Shown: piece by piece, positions 35,563 through 45,052 of the stretch | Layout: every line of letters starts with the position of its first letter | Numbering within the stretch: the stretch's first letter is position 1 | Assembly: GCF_900110995.1 (NCBI RefSeq) | Contig: NZ_FOJF01000001.1 | Location: forward strand, 947,199-1,011,198 | Direction: 5' to 3' | Source: Chitinophaga sp. YR573 | Lineage (GTDB): Bacteria > Bacteroidota > Bacteroidia > Chitinophagales > Chitinophagaceae | DNA: 64,000 nucleotides | Notes under the pieces: generated by a model | Database searches by the model: none | What the model was told of the DNA's origin: nothing | The model's input: only the letters and a program-made list of their open reading frames with translations | Translations under genes and position numbers: made by a program

Positions 35563-35580
35563 CAATATACAAGATAATTA

Positions 35581-37032
35581 TTATTCAGCTTTTAACAACC
35601 ACATCAATGCATTGATATCATCCCCGGAGCTATACTGACGGGAGATAGCATTATTTACATTCTGCGGGTTATTCTGTAGCTCTGTTTCCGGGTACATCCA
35701 GCGTACAGGGATCTTTTTGTTGTTCAGTACACCAGCGCCAGACACATCAAATACCGGCATACCTGTACGGCGCTGCTCATAAAACATCTGCCATCCGCCG
35801 CTCAGGAAAGAAGAGAGATATTTTTGTGTCATCACCGTTTGCAGGCTGTTGGTAACAGGATAAGGATTTAAGGTAAGATAAGCATCAATGGCAGTCTGGC
35901 TGATTCCATAAAACTGCATGGATGCTGTTACACCTTTGTTATAATAGTCAGCAGCATTACCACCTATCCAGCCACGGATCACTCCTTCGGCAAGGATGAA
36001 CTGCAACTCAGGATATCCCAGCGCCACACTTGGCTCATTCACCGGGTTATTGAAATACCGGGCCTTGATTTTAGACGCTTCTCCGGCTACTACGCGATCA
36101 TTATTTTCACTGATAGGTGCACTTCCTTTTACACCACCATAGGCACTGAAATCATTATCCGGTAATGAAGAATACTTAGGCGCTTTCTCTGCAAAGGTGA
36201 ATAACCTCGGGTCCTTTAATCCTTTCAGCAAATCGATGAAAGTTTCTTCCATATAATAAGCCGTTTGCAGATCATTATCATTGTAATGTGTGTAACGGTT
36301 ACCCTGCAGATCATAAAACGTCAGTTGCCCGGCATCACCGTTTCCTGTCATCAAAGGATAAGTCTCAGGATTGTTAACGATATTGGCAAATTTTGCTTTT
36401 ATGTTCAGTGTTGTATTACTTTCCTTTAATGATAAACTCATTAATACACGCAGGGAAAGGGAATTGATCAGTTGTTTCCATTTGATCATTTTGCCACCGA
36501 ATACAATATCCCCCTGTACTGAAGTAGTACTGGCAGTAATAGCTGAATTGGCATCATCCAGGTCTTTCAGGATAGCAATGAAGATATCTTCCTGTTTATC
36601 GTATACAGGTGTAGAAACATCTCCGTCTCCTTTCAGTGCTTCTGTGTATGGAACATCCCCGAAAGTATTGGTTAGTTGCAGGAAGTACCATGCCTTAAAG
36701 AACTTTACCAGGGGAAGATATTCGGGCTTACCCAAACGATTCGCTTCCTGTTCCATTTTCACTACCTGGCGCAGGTTGGAATAAGCATTAAAGCTTGCTC
36801 TTGTCCATCCATAGTACTGTTCATTGGAAACAGAGTTGGTAAATACCATTTGTCTGGTTGCCAGTGCTGCGCTCAGATCTAATACAGCAAATGCATTCTG
36901 TTCAACAGTATTCAGCAACAGATCTGGTGTAGCTGTGGTGGATTTATTTGGATCTGTCTGAAAATCTTCGAATTTCTTACAGCCGGCTGCCATTATCAGC
37001 AGCAGGGTTGCTACAGTATATATCTTTCTCAT
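35581..37032 (-). CDS. SusD-like_2 family lipoprotein (unit B)
   Basis: 483 residues, lipobox AAGC (C18). It is of the SusD-like_2 branch: DFQTDPNKSTTATPDLLLNT near residue 27, ALATRQMVFTNSVSNEQYYG, FFKAWYFLQLTNTFGDVPYT, SGGWQMFYEQRRTGMPVFDV and WMYPETELQNNPQNV near the C-terminus. Many relatives handle peptides or non-glycan ligands, so unit B need not be a carbohydrate system. It starts 2 bases after the SusC B stop. Confidence 0.93.
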   Translation of the reverse strand: MRKIYTVATLLLIMAAGCKKFEDFQTDPNKSTTATPDLLLNTVEQNAFAVLDLSAALATRQMVFTNSVSNEQYYGWTRASFNAYSNLRQVVKMEQEANRLGKPEYLPLVKFFKAWYFLQLTNTFGDVPYTEALKGDGDVSTPVYDKQEDIFIAILKDLDDANSAITASTTSVQGDIVFGGKMIKWKQLINSLSLRVLMSLSLKESNTTLNIKAKFANIVNNPETYPLMTGNGDAGQLTFYDLQGNRYTHYNDNDLQTAYYMEETFIDLLKGLKDPRLFTFAEKAPKYSSLPDNDFSAYGGVKGSAPISENNDRVVAGEASKIKARYFNNPVNEPSVALGYPELQFILAEGVIRGWIGGNAADYYNKGVTASMQFYGISQTAIDAYLTLNPYPVTNSLQTVMTQKYLSSFLSGGWQMFYEQRRTGMPVFDVSGAGVLNNKKIPVRWMYPETELQNNPQNVNNAISRQYSSGDDINALMWLLKAE

Positions 37033-37034
37033 GA

Positions 37035-40000
37035 TTAGAATTTAAGATTAACATTGAATCCCATACTTCTGGTAGAAGGTGTCTGTAGATTATCTACACC
37101 TGCATCCGGATCAACGTTGGGCATTTTAGAAAACAGTAACAGATTTCTGCCAACTGCTGATACATCTGCACTATGGAAAAAGGTACCTTTCAGCCATTTA
37201 CCGGGCACTCTCCAGGTAAGTGTTACTTCTCTTAACTTCAGGAAAGTCTGTGAAAAATAGTTGTAGTTGTTGTTAGCTCCATTGCTGGTATTGGTCATGT
37301 AATCAATGTAGTTAACCGCCTGAGTGTTGGTTGCGAAGGTGCGTGTATCACTGGTGATATCACCGTTTGCATCATAGGTAGCTGCGCCACCTGTTACCAC
37401 TACTCCCTTGCCTACATAAGTAGATTTTCCTGCATTGGCATCATCCCTGAATGCATTCACTGTACCAGGATTGGTACCACCCCACCACATTTTCTGATTG
37501 GTAGTTGAATAAATCATACCACCTATACGTCCATCTACTAAAAAGCGTAAACTGAAATTCTTATAGCTGAAGCTGTTCTCTATACCATAGATCCAGTCAG
37601 GGTCCTGGTTACCAACAAAACGCTGGAAGTTATCCGCCAAAGGGAATCCGTTTGTATTATAAATCACATTACCGGAAGGATCTTTCTGGTAAACGCTGGT
37701 AAAGATGCGGTCTGTTCTGTCACCGACTTTCAGGTAATTGAGACGGGTACCTCCTCCTGAAATCTCTTTCAGATAACGGCGGTAAGTACTTAGGTTTACC
37801 ATTACATCCCATCTGAAATCACCCTTGCGGACAGGATTTGCATTGGCTACGATTTCTATACCTCTGCGCTGGTATACGTTTCCGTTTTCCAGGCGACTGG
37901 CATATCCGCTACCCAGAGAAACGGGTATAGATACAATGTTGTTATAGTCTTTTGTCTGGAAGTAAGTAAACTCAACACCCAGTCTGTTACCAAAGAATTT
38001 GGTATCTACCCCTGCTTCCCAACTGTCTGATGTTTGCGGACGCAGAGAAGTATTATAAATCACATCTCCATAAGTGAGTGAAGGTGTATTATTCCAGATA
38101 GTTCCTTTGCTGTACGATGGCAGGTAACTATAGGTATAATCATTGTCGTTCAGTGTACCACTGGATACTCTTGATAATGATCCTCTTGCTTTCAGGAAAG
38201 AAAACCAGTCTGGTAATTTCACCAGCTGAGAGATCACTACAGCACCTGTTAAGGAAGGATAGAAGAAACTATTATTGGTAACAGGCAAAGTAGAGATCTT
38301 GTCATTACGCCCTGTTACAGAGAAGTATAATGCGTTATACAACTCAACATCCACCAATCCATAGAAACTTCTTGTTCTGCGTTCTTCTATTGCATTGGTA
38401 GCTAATACAGGACTGGCAGAATTGCTCAGGTTATAAAAACCGGGAATGGTTAAGCCATCTGTATTGCTGGTGCCATATTTAAAATTACGATAGTAGTTGG
38501 AACCACCTACCTGTGCACGGACCTTAAACTTGCTGCTGAATGTATGGTTATAGTCAACCATCAGATCAGATACAATATCAAAGTAATTACCTGTTGATAC
38601 TGTATACTGTCCTCTTGATTTACTACCATAACCGATATAACTCTTAGGCTCGTTATAATTACGGTTAAGGCCGTACTCATTAATACCGTTACGGAACTTA
38701 GCGCTAAAAGAAGGACTGAACTGGTAATTCAAATCCACTGATCCGAAGGTATTATCCTTATTATAACCACGCAGATATTCATATGCCTGGAAATAAGGGT
38801 TGTTATAATAAGAGGTATTATAATGTCTCTGCTGTACACCTTCTTTCCCTGGTACCCAGTAATTACGCAGATCACGTACATCAATATCCGGCCCTGTCCA
38901 AAGGATCAGGTTATACAGGTAGTTGGTAGGTCCATACCCTGTTTCAGGGAAGTTATGTGTATACTCTTTGTTATAGCTGATCCTCGCATTAATGCTGAAT
39001 GCATCGCTGAGGTTGTAGTTACCTGCCATGTTGAAAGATGTATTCTTCAGGTCAGTATTAGGAACAATACCCTGCTGATAAATATGTGAAGCAGATGCTC
39101 TGAAACTTCCTTTATCACCAGACTTGGTAAAGCTGATATTATTACTGGAGATAACACCTGTACGGAAGAAGTTCTTCACATTGTTTTTCCCTCTTGATAA
39201 AAAAGGCAATGGTACCAGTTTTCCTGTGGTAGGATCAACAGGACTATTAAACTGTGGTGTTTCAAAGTATCCGCTGGGAGTAGTAGGATCTTTCTGATCC
39301 AGCTTAGGGCCCCAGATCCAACCGGAACCTTCCGGACCACTACCGGAACCGTCTATATAAGTATACTGACCTTTAAATCCATTACCATAAGAGCTCTGTA
39401 CTTTAGGTATACGGATAAAGCTGGTCTGGAACTGTGTAGATGAATTAAACTCTACACTCAGGTCTTTTGAACCACCTCTTTTAGTGGTGATCATAATAGC
39501 ACCATTCTGTCCTATAGAACCATACAGGGCAGAAGCAGAAGCTCCTTTCAGTACGGTCATGCTTTCCACATCATCTGCATTGATCTTATAAAGATCTGCT
39601 GACTGATCAGGAATACCATCAATAACGATCAATGGTTTTCTGCCACGTAAGGAGATCTCAGGGTCCTGGAAAAGGTCTGTGGTATTGCGGATGGTCAAAC
39701 CAGCCACCTTACCTGTTAAAGAACTGATTACATTTGATTCACGGGCTTTTACAAGGTCTGCACCTTTTACTTCCTGTGCAGCATAACCCAGTTTTGCTTT
39801 TTCTTTCTTGATACCTAAAGCGGTTACTACTACTTCAGATAATTTCTTTTCATCATCCAGCAGGGTTATCTGGAAGTTAGCCGTATTACTAACTGCTATC
39901 TGTTGTTGTATATAACCTGTAAAGGAGATGGTGAGTATATCACCTTCCTGTACTTTTATCTGGAAATCACCATTATCATTGGTGATAGTACCTCTCTTAG

Positions 40001-40448
40001 TCCCTTTTACCATGATAGATACACCCGGTAATGGTTGCTTCTTTGCATCCGTTATTTTTCCTGAGATAGTTTTTTCTTCAGGAGCTTCTGCGGGTTGTGC
40101 CACAGCTGCGCGAATGATAATATTATTGTCCAGGCATTTGTAATTAAAGGTAGCCTGTGTAGCCAGTAGCTGTAATACTTTTTCTAAAGTGGCATTGGGT
40201 GCATTTACATTTACTCTTCTGCTCATAAGGCCCGACTGGTCCATACAAACAATAGAATAATGTGTTTGTTTTTCTATTATTTCAAACACTTCTTCCAGAG
40301 GTTTATTCTGTACAGAAAGTGAACAGGGTACCTTTTGAAGATCTATTCTTGCAGGAGCTGCAAAACCCTGCAGGAATACATGGCAGAACAGGATACATAG
40401 CAGTATCTTGCCATGTTTAGGCATTAAATTCTTGTAAAAAAGAAACAT
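37035..40448 (-). CDS. SusC/RagA TonB-dependent receptor with STN domain (unit B)
   Basis: 1,137 residues from 40448; MPKHGKILLC eight codons in is a likely alternative start. Signal peptide to about residue 31, STN domain (about 40-112, LEEVFEIIEKQTHYSIVCMD), carboxypeptidase-like domain (about 128-205, KQPLPGVSIMVKGTKRGTIT), plug (LSEVVVTALGIKKEKAKLGY; LIVIDGIPDQ), and a barrel ending GFNVNLKF. The STN domain couples it to FecR B 37 bases upstream. TALGIKKEKAKLGYA is typical of SusCs paired with SusD-like_2 proteins. Confidence 0.94.
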   Translation of the reverse strand: MFLFYKNLMPKHGKILLCILFCHVFLQGFAAPARIDLQKVPCSLSVQNKPLEEVFEIIEKQTHYSIVCMDQSGLMSRRVNVNAPNATLEKVLQLLATQATFNYKCLDNNIIIRAAVAQPAEAPEEKTISGKITDAKKQPLPGVSIMVKGTKRGTITNDNGDFQIKVQEGDILTISFTGYIQQQIAVSNTANFQITLLDDEKKLSEVVVTALGIKKEKAKLGYAAQEVKGADLVKARESNVISSLTGKVAGLTIRNTTDLFQDPEISLRGRKPLIVIDGIPDQSADLYKINADDVESMTVLKGASASALYGSIGQNGAIMITTKRGGSKDLSVEFNSSTQFQTSFIRIPKVQSSYGNGFKGQYTYIDGSGSGPEGSGWIWGPKLDQKDPTTPSGYFETPQFNSPVDPTTGKLVPLPFLSRGKNNVKNFFRTGVISSNNISFTKSGDKGSFRASASHIYQQGIVPNTDLKNTSFNMAGNYNLSDAFSINARISYNKEYTHNFPETGYGPTNYLYNLILWTGPDIDVRDLRNYWVPGKEGVQQRHYNTSYYNNPYFQAYEYLRGYNKDNTFGSVDLNYQFSPSFSAKFRNGINEYGLNRNYNEPKSYIGYGSKSRGQYTVSTGNYFDIVSDLMVDYNHTFSSKFKVRAQVGGSNYYRNFKYGTSNTDGLTIPGFYNLSNSASPVLATNAIEERRTRSFYGLVDVELYNALYFSVTGRNDKISTLPVTNNSFFYPSLTGAVVISQLVKLPDWFSFLKARGSLSRVSSGTLNDNDYTYSYLPSYSKGTIWNNTPSLTYGDVIYNTSLRPQTSDSWEAGVDTKFFGNRLGVEFTYFQTKDYNNIVSIPVSLGSGYASRLENGNVYQRRGIEIVANANPVRKGDFRWDVMVNLSTYRRYLKEISGGGTRLNYLKVGDRTDRIFTSVYQKDPSGNVIYNTNGFPLADNFQRFVGNQDPDWIYGIENSFSYKNFSLRFLVDGRIGGMIYSTTNQKMWWGGTNPGTVNAFRDDANAGKSTYVGKGVVVTGGAATYDANGDITSDTRTFATNTQAVNYIDYMTNTSNGANNNYNYFSQTFLKLREVTLTWRVPGKWLKGTFFHSADVSAVGRNLLLFSKMPNVDPDAGVDNLQTPSTRSMGFNVNLKF

Positions 40449-40484
40449 ATATAGGTGTTTAGCGTGAACGAGTCCTGGTTAATT

Positions 40485-41396
40485 TTATTTTTTTCCTGAG
40501 ATATAAACAGTTTTTCCTTTGATAGTATAATCAAGGTTATCTGATGCTTTAATTACATCCAGCACATAGGTCAGTGACTTATTACTAAACTTTGCAAACA
40601 GCCTGTAGTTGGCAGTTTCAGGATCAGAGAAAATAATCTTTACATCATACATCTTCTCAATCTTAGCTGCTGCTGATGCAAAACTTTCATTCCTGAATAC
40701 GAGTAACGCAGACGCCCATCCGGTTACATCATCTACATCATATGCCTGCTCATAATAATGGCCATCTTTATAACGCAGCTGACGACCTGGTGTTAACGTA
40801 TAGGCTTTTTCATCTACAGTTACCTGTACTTTACCATCTACCAGCGATACAGCCGTATCAGAAACATTAAATCGTGTACCCAGTACATTTACAGATAGCT
40901 TACCGGCGCGTACAGAAAAAGGATGATGTGCATTTTTATTTACTTCAAAGAAGGCTTCTCCTTTAAGTATAATTTCTCTGCCTGATTGCTTAGCATAACG
41001 GATCGTACTTTTTGGAGCAAGATGCACCAGTGTACCATCCGGTAAACGCAGGTGTAATACCTGTCCAGCCAGACTCCTCTGCTCTATATAACTATTACCT
41101 GGTCTGTAAAACAACAACGCACAGGAGATTACCATCACCGCTATCATAGCAGCTGCAGCTATATATCTTACCCTTCTCCTGGAAGCAGCTATCTTATATT
41201 TAACGTTCTTTAATCCGGCAGTAATTATTTCATTATCCTGCACTTTATCTGTTGTCCATATTTCCTGCAACACAGAAAAAGTCTCCCTGTTTTCTGCTGA
41301 TTGCTGTAACCAGTCTGTTAAAAAAGCCTCTTCTTCAGTAGTAGTTTCCGCATTAAAATACCGTGCGATCAATAAATAAATGTCCTGCTGTTCCAA
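40485..41396 (-). CDS. FecR-family anti-sigma regulator (FecR B)
   Basis: 303 residues starting with a TTG (41394-41396); no ATG occurs before the membrane segment, so TTG is the only start that keeps the cytoplasmic sigma-binding part (1-75). Membrane segment about 78-97 (IAAAAMIAVMVISCALLFYR), FecR domain (VLHLRLPDGTLVHLAPKSTI, ILKGEAFFEVNKNAHHPFSV) and a C-terminal STN-like region (KIEKMYDVKIIFSD). It lies between ECF sigma B and SusC B and should gate that sigma factor in response to receptor B. Confidence 0.92.
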   Translation of the reverse strand: MEQQDIYLLIARYFNAETTTEEEAFLTDWLQQSAENRETFSVLQEIWTTDKVQDNEIITAGLKNVKYKIAASRRRVRYIAAAAMIAVMVISCALLFYRPGNSYIEQRSLAGQVLHLRLPDGTLVHLAPKSTIRYAKQSGREIILKGEAFFEVNKNAHHPFSVRAGKLSVNVLGTRFNVSDTAVSLVDGKVQVTVDEKAYTLTPGRQLRYKDGHYYEQAYDVDDVTGWASALLVFRNESFASAAAKIEKMYDVKIIFSDPETANYRLFAKFSNKSLTYVLDVIKASDNLDYTIKGKTVYISGKK

Positions 41397-41493
41397 TCAA
41401 TTCGTTGTTTAATAGCAGTAAGACGTATTTCAGGTGAAGGATCGTGACAAGAAAAATGGAGTTAACAGTTTGGTAATATTGGAAAGGATTCGC

Positions 41494-42051
41494 TTAACTA
41501 TTTGGTAACACAGCATACGATGCCTTCAGTGATTTCATCGCACGGAACATATGTGTTTTTACAGAGTTTACGGATATATTCAGCAATCCTGCAATCTCTT
41601 CATAACTGAATCCTTCATAGCGGTTCAGCTGAAATACCAGTCTCATTTGAGGGGGAAGCTGGCTGATGAGAGATTGAATACGATGTGTTACGTCTTTGTA
41701 CATCAGCAGATGGTCCGGTTGCTGGTAACCCGCAGCAGCAGTATCATTCTCTTCGGGGATATGGAAGATAATTTTGCGTTTACGGAAATAATCGAATACC
41801 CTGTTTTTAACAGCAGTATATAAATAAGCGCTTAATGTATTGGTGATAGTGATCTGTTTGCGGTTATTCCACAAGGTGCAGAACATCTCTGCAACAATAT
41901 CTTCTGCTTCATCAGTTGGATAGGGTATTAAGACCTTCGCAAAGTTCAGCAGCCCTTCATAATATCTTTTGAAGATAGTATCAAAGGCATCTTCACTGCC
42001 GGAGATGAATAATTGCAGGTATTTGTCTTCATCAAAAAGATCCTGGGCCAT
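41494..42051 (-). CDS. ECF sigma-70 factor (sigma B)
   Basis: 185 residues with sigma region 2 (DAFDTIFKRYYEGLLNFAKV, DEAEDIVAEMFCTLWNNRKQ) and region 4 (PPQMRLVFQLNRYEGFSYEE, IAGLLNISVNSVKTHMFRAM). It stands 97 bases before FecR B on the same strand, the normal sigma-FecR-SusC-SusD order, so it is the probable activator of unit B. Confidence 0.93.
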   Translation of the reverse strand: MAQDLFDEDKYLQLFISGSEDAFDTIFKRYYEGLLNFAKVLIPYPTDEAEDIVAEMFCTLWNNRKQITITNTLSAYLYTAVKNRVFDYFRKRKIIFHIPEENDTAAAGYQQPDHLLMYKDVTHRIQSLISQLPPQMRLVFQLNRYEGFSYEEIAGLLNISVNSVKTHMFRAMKSLKASYAVLPNS

Positions 42052-42089
42052 TACAGCACGAAACTAAATAATAGGCCCCGTTTTGAATG

Positions 42090-42680
42090 TTAGCTTTTCA
42101 TTAAGGATGTTACTACGAATAATACACCAAGAGGTCCGGCGTATTGTGCAAGAAATTGCCGGATATAACGAAGTGTTTCTACCTGTACATTCTTCACCCT
42201 GCTTTTGGAAAGGCGTAGTTGCTGTGCAATGGCTTCATGGGTCATTCCTTCCTGGCGACTTAATCTGAAAATAGTCTGCTGTTGTTCAGTCAGTTGCGCA
42301 AAAGCCTTATTGATCAGTTGCTGGCTTTCCCGGGCGTCCAGTTGTTGCTCGATACCATCTGCAGGAGCGCTGATATTTGCCCATACACGGTCCATCAGTT
42401 TTTGTTGCTGGGCTATTTTGCGCAGGTGGTCCAGCGTTTTATTCCTGGCTATCATGAAGATATAATTGCCGATATGGTCTATGGAGGGTAGTTGTTCCCG
42501 GCTGGTCCAGAGCTTTAAAAAGGTTTCCTGTAAGATATCCTCTGCATCTACGGCAGAATGGGTAAGGTGATACACAAATGCAGATACCGTCCTGCTATGC
42601 CGGTCATATAGCTCCCGGAAGGCTGTTTCATCCCCTTCCCTTAGCTTTTGTAACAATTCGGTATCGGTAGTTGACTGCAT
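42090..42680 (-). CDS. ECF sigma-70 factor (sigma A)
   Basis: 196 residues with region 2 (ETAFRELYDRHSRTVSAFVY, AVDAEDILQETFLKLWTSRE) and region 4 (LTEQQQTIFRLSRQEGMTHE, AIAQQLRLSKSRVKNVQVET), plus a short hydrophobic C-terminal tail (GPLGVLFVVTSLM) seen in some Bacteroidota sigma factors that may touch the membrane or FecR. It lacks an adjacent FecR; 38 bases downstream is another sigma gene. FecR A, 7.8 kb downstream and without its own sigma, is the likely partner. An AGGAG-rich leader precedes the ATG. Confidence 0.92.
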   Translation of the reverse strand: MQSTTDTELLQKLREGDETAFRELYDRHSRTVSAFVYHLTHSAVDAEDILQETFLKLWTSREQLPSIDHIGNYIFMIARNKTLDHLRKIAQQQKLMDRVWANISAPADGIEQQLDARESQQLINKAFAQLTEQQQTIFRLSRQEGMTHEAIAQQLRLSKSRVKNVQVETLRYIRQFLAQYAGPLGVLFVVTSLMKS

Positions 42681-42740
42681 GAGTTTTCTCCTCAGATCTC
42701 TCCTTTAGCTGCTTTTTGGTGAGTATTCTGCTAAAAATAC

Positions 42741-42770
42741 AAAAAAAAGGCTCCCTTAGGGAGCCCTTTT
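42741..42770 (-). terminator. Terminator after the beta-helix gene
   Basis: GGCTCCC (42749-42755) pairs with GGGAGCC (42759-42765) around TTA. On the minus strand eight T follow. CTTTT on the other side could also allow termination in the plus direction. Confidence 0.8.
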
Positions 42771-42796
42771 ATATAAATATGATCGGGGATTATCTT

Positions 42797-44341
42797 TTAA
42801 TAAGCCGTTTCATCAGCACCTATATCCACCCGGCTATTCTGTATACGGGTTTGTTTGTCGATATCAAACTCCTGGTATCCAAGTACAAAGGCAGGGTCTC
42901 CGGTATTAATACAGGCAGAACCGCTGGCCAAATGCAGGTTAGGTGTTGTACTGCTTACAAATGAAGGAATGCCATAAGTAGAGTGAGCATCCAGGCCTGT
43001 CGCAGTTTTAAAATCAGCAAGTGAGCCATATCCGGTTCCGGTAATACCACCCCAGTCGAAAGCAACATTGGTAGCAACACCTGAAACAGAATAATACCGG
43101 TTGTAATCCATAGACAGATTAGTAGTAGTATAACCAGATAATGCAATTACCTCTAAATTATTAGCATTCCCGGATTGTATGATATTGTTCTTAATACTTA
43201 AATAATCTGTATTCTGAATATGGATTTCGCCTCCCCATCCATTTTGGGTATAATTCTTAAAGAAAGTATTATTCGTAATAGATGAATAGGTTACTTTACT
43301 GTTCGCCGCATTGGCACCAACATAAATGCCCGCATCAATATTATTATAGATAAAATTGTCGCGGATATTAATACCGTTTGCAACAAATCCATTGTTCTCA
43401 CAACCAACACTTACCCCTACACCGTTCTGATAAATAGTATTCCCTTCTACATTCACATACTGTGCACCATCCACATAAATACCTGCACTAACAGCCGCCA
43501 GGGATACGCATTTATACACAATATTATATTTCACATTTCCATTGCGTGCATAGTTCACGCTGGCAGGTGCACCTGTCCAGGAATAATGACCAGCTATATC
43601 TATTCCGATATTCCTTACGTTGTGAATAATATTGCTTTCAATCAGGAAGTTTTCAATATTACCATTCAGTGTCATAGATTCACTATAACCTGTATTACAA
43701 CTATATATCTGGTTACTACCGATATAGATCTTATTGTAGGAAGAATCCAGAGAACCAACAACTACAAATGGATTTGCATTTTGTGTAGAAGTAGGGATAG
43801 CGGTAGAATCGGTGGTATAACCTACGTTATAAATTTTGCAGGAAGTTACCTGTACATCTGTACCAGCACCACTGATATAAATACCGGATGCGTTCAGACG
43901 GATGTTATTGGCAATGCTGATGTTGTTGATGCGGATATGACTTTTGCTGGCCACTGTGATCATCGCATTTGCTGTGCTGCTGGTGGTAGTGCTGCCATCA
44001 AGAATTACAGTACCTCCGGCATAATTGGTTAATGTAATCGGCGATGTAGAATCTGCACCGGAGTTGGGCCATGTAAGCCTTTCTCCATAAGTACCTGCAG
44101 CTACATAAATGGTACTGCCTGCACCATTTGTGGTCTTATTGAGGGCTGCCTGGATGGTTTTTAGTGCTGTAGATGAAGAGGTACCTGCATTCGCATCATT
44201 CCCTGTAGGGCTTACATAATAATTGGTGATAGTCAATGTGGTAACGGCCAATGCATCTTTGTTGGTAAGCTTGGTTACATTTTCTTTATTACAGGCCGTG
44301 GCCGCAATAATCAGCAGGCATGCTGCAATGGTGTTTTTCAT
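42797..44341 (-). CDS. Right-handed parallel beta-helix lipoprotein, DUF1565-like start
   Basis: 514 residues, lipobox ATAC (C17). The segment YYVSPTGNDANAGTSSSTAL at about residue 41 is the DUF1565-type opening of surface parallel beta-helix proteins. It is followed by many rungs with N-rich turns (INNISIANNIRLNASGIYIS, IRDNFIYNNIDAGIYVGANA, ITNNTFFKNYTQNGWGGEIH), as in pectate-lyase or polysaccharide-lyase-like folds. The C-terminus NSRVDIGADE is the common closing motif. No catalytic residues could be placed, so lyase activity is only possible. A terminator follows, making it a single-gene unit. Confidence 0.82.
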   Translation of the reverse strand: MKNTIAACLLIIAATACNKENVTKLTNKDALAVTTLTITNYYVSPTGNDANAGTSSSTALKTIQAALNKTTNGAGSTIYVAAGTYGERLTWPNSGADSTSPITLTNYAGGTVILDGSTTTSSTANAMITVASKSHIRINNISIANNIRLNASGIYISGAGTDVQVTSCKIYNVGYTTDSTAIPTSTQNANPFVVVGSLDSSYNKIYIGSNQIYSCNTGYSESMTLNGNIENFLIESNIIHNVRNIGIDIAGHYSWTGAPASVNYARNGNVKYNIVYKCVSLAAVSAGIYVDGAQYVNVEGNTIYQNGVGVSVGCENNGFVANGINIRDNFIYNNIDAGIYVGANAANSKVTYSSITNNTFFKNYTQNGWGGEIHIQNTDYLSIKNNIIQSGNANNLEVIALSGYTTTNLSMDYNRYYSVSGVATNVAFDWGGITGTGYGSLADFKTATGLDAHSTYGIPSFVSSTTPNLHLASGSACINTGDPAFVLGYQEFDIDKQTRIQNSRVDIGADETAY

Positions 44342-44439
44342 AGCAAAACTACATTTAAAGGTGAGTGGGTTTGGGTATTTTCATAGTAAAGACGAACACG
44401 CGGGCAGGTAGGACCGCGGAAAACTGATTTTTTTCTAAT

Positions 44440-44474
44440 AATAAAAAAAGCCGCCCCGTATAAAGGAGCGGCTT
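44440..44474 (-). terminator. Terminator after the small membrane protein gene
   Basis: AAGCCGCCCC pairs with GGAGCGGCTT with one mismatch around a seven-base loop (44448-44474). On the minus strand it is followed by a T-rich run, 22 bases after the gene's stop. Confidence 0.75.
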
Positions 44475-44495
44475 ACTATAATAAGGACTTGATAC

Positions 44496-44816
44496 CTATC
44501 TCTTATCTACATTATACTTTGGCATCACCAGGTACCGTACAATGGTATGTGCTGTGAGAGACAGTAACAATACCACACCGATGATCATCAGTTGTTTGCC
44601 CGGTGTATCAAATACATCCAGGATCCCTGATACCTGTTTCCCTGCATACAGTGAAGCCAGTAAAAAAAGAAGGCCTCCACAGATCCAGAGTGTAATGTGA
44701 GAATACAGATATCGCGTTTTCTGATATCCGTTTTTCCCAAATGAAGTAAACAGCAATACTACGTGTGCTAAAAAAAAGACCAACGCCAGAATAGCAAGGG
44801 AGTTAAATGCGGTCAT
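44496..44816 (-). CDS. Small three-helix membrane protein, unknown
   Basis: 106 residues with three hydrophobic segments: SLAILALVFFLAHVVLLFTS, HITLWICGGLLFLLASLYAG and QLMIIGVVLLLSLTAHTIVR. The loops are short and basic and the C-terminus reads MPKYNVDKR. I do not recognise the family. It is a separate unit with its own terminator; neighbours give no clue. Confidence 0.65.
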   Translation of the reverse strand: MTAFNSLAILALVFFLAHVVLLFTSFGKNGYQKTRYLYSHITLWICGGLLFLLASLYAGKQVSGILDVFDTPGKQLMIIGVVLLLSLTAHTIVRYLVMPKYNVDKR

Positions 44817-44926
44817 AACAATCGATTTAAGTTGTGGTTCTAATGATTATCTAATATAATATAGTGGAATTCTATTATTATAAAGATAATTTTTTCCTTT
44901 AAAACGAGAAAAAAATATCATTTGGC

Positions 44927-45024
44927 GACTTAGTTTGATTTTTTTGGATGGAGCTTCGCACCATCACAAAAAAATTGAAGGGGTTTTGCAGGGCTTCGCC
45001 CTGCGCCCAAAATCAAACTGAGTC
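44927..45024. repeat. REP-like structured intergenic element
   Basis: Outer arms GACTTAGTTTGATTTT (44927-44942) and AAAATCAAACTGAGTC (45009-45024) are reverse complements except for one base. Inside are two hairpins: GATGG-AGCTTCGCA-CCATC, and GCAGGG-CTTCG-CCCTGC (44988-45004), the latter containing TTCG in its tip. The whole can fold as a long stem carrying two stem-loops. It lies between the small membrane protein and cytochrome genes. Confidence 0.6.
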
Positions 45025-45052
45025 ACTACTATCATTTGCCCCACTCCTTGAA

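Noticed and set aside
44344..44351. CAAAACTA (TAGTTTTG on the minus strand), a perfect -7 match before the beta-helix gene
   Set aside because: It lies 2 bases from the start codon, so transcription would begin inside the signal peptide. No TTG element is found at the right distance.
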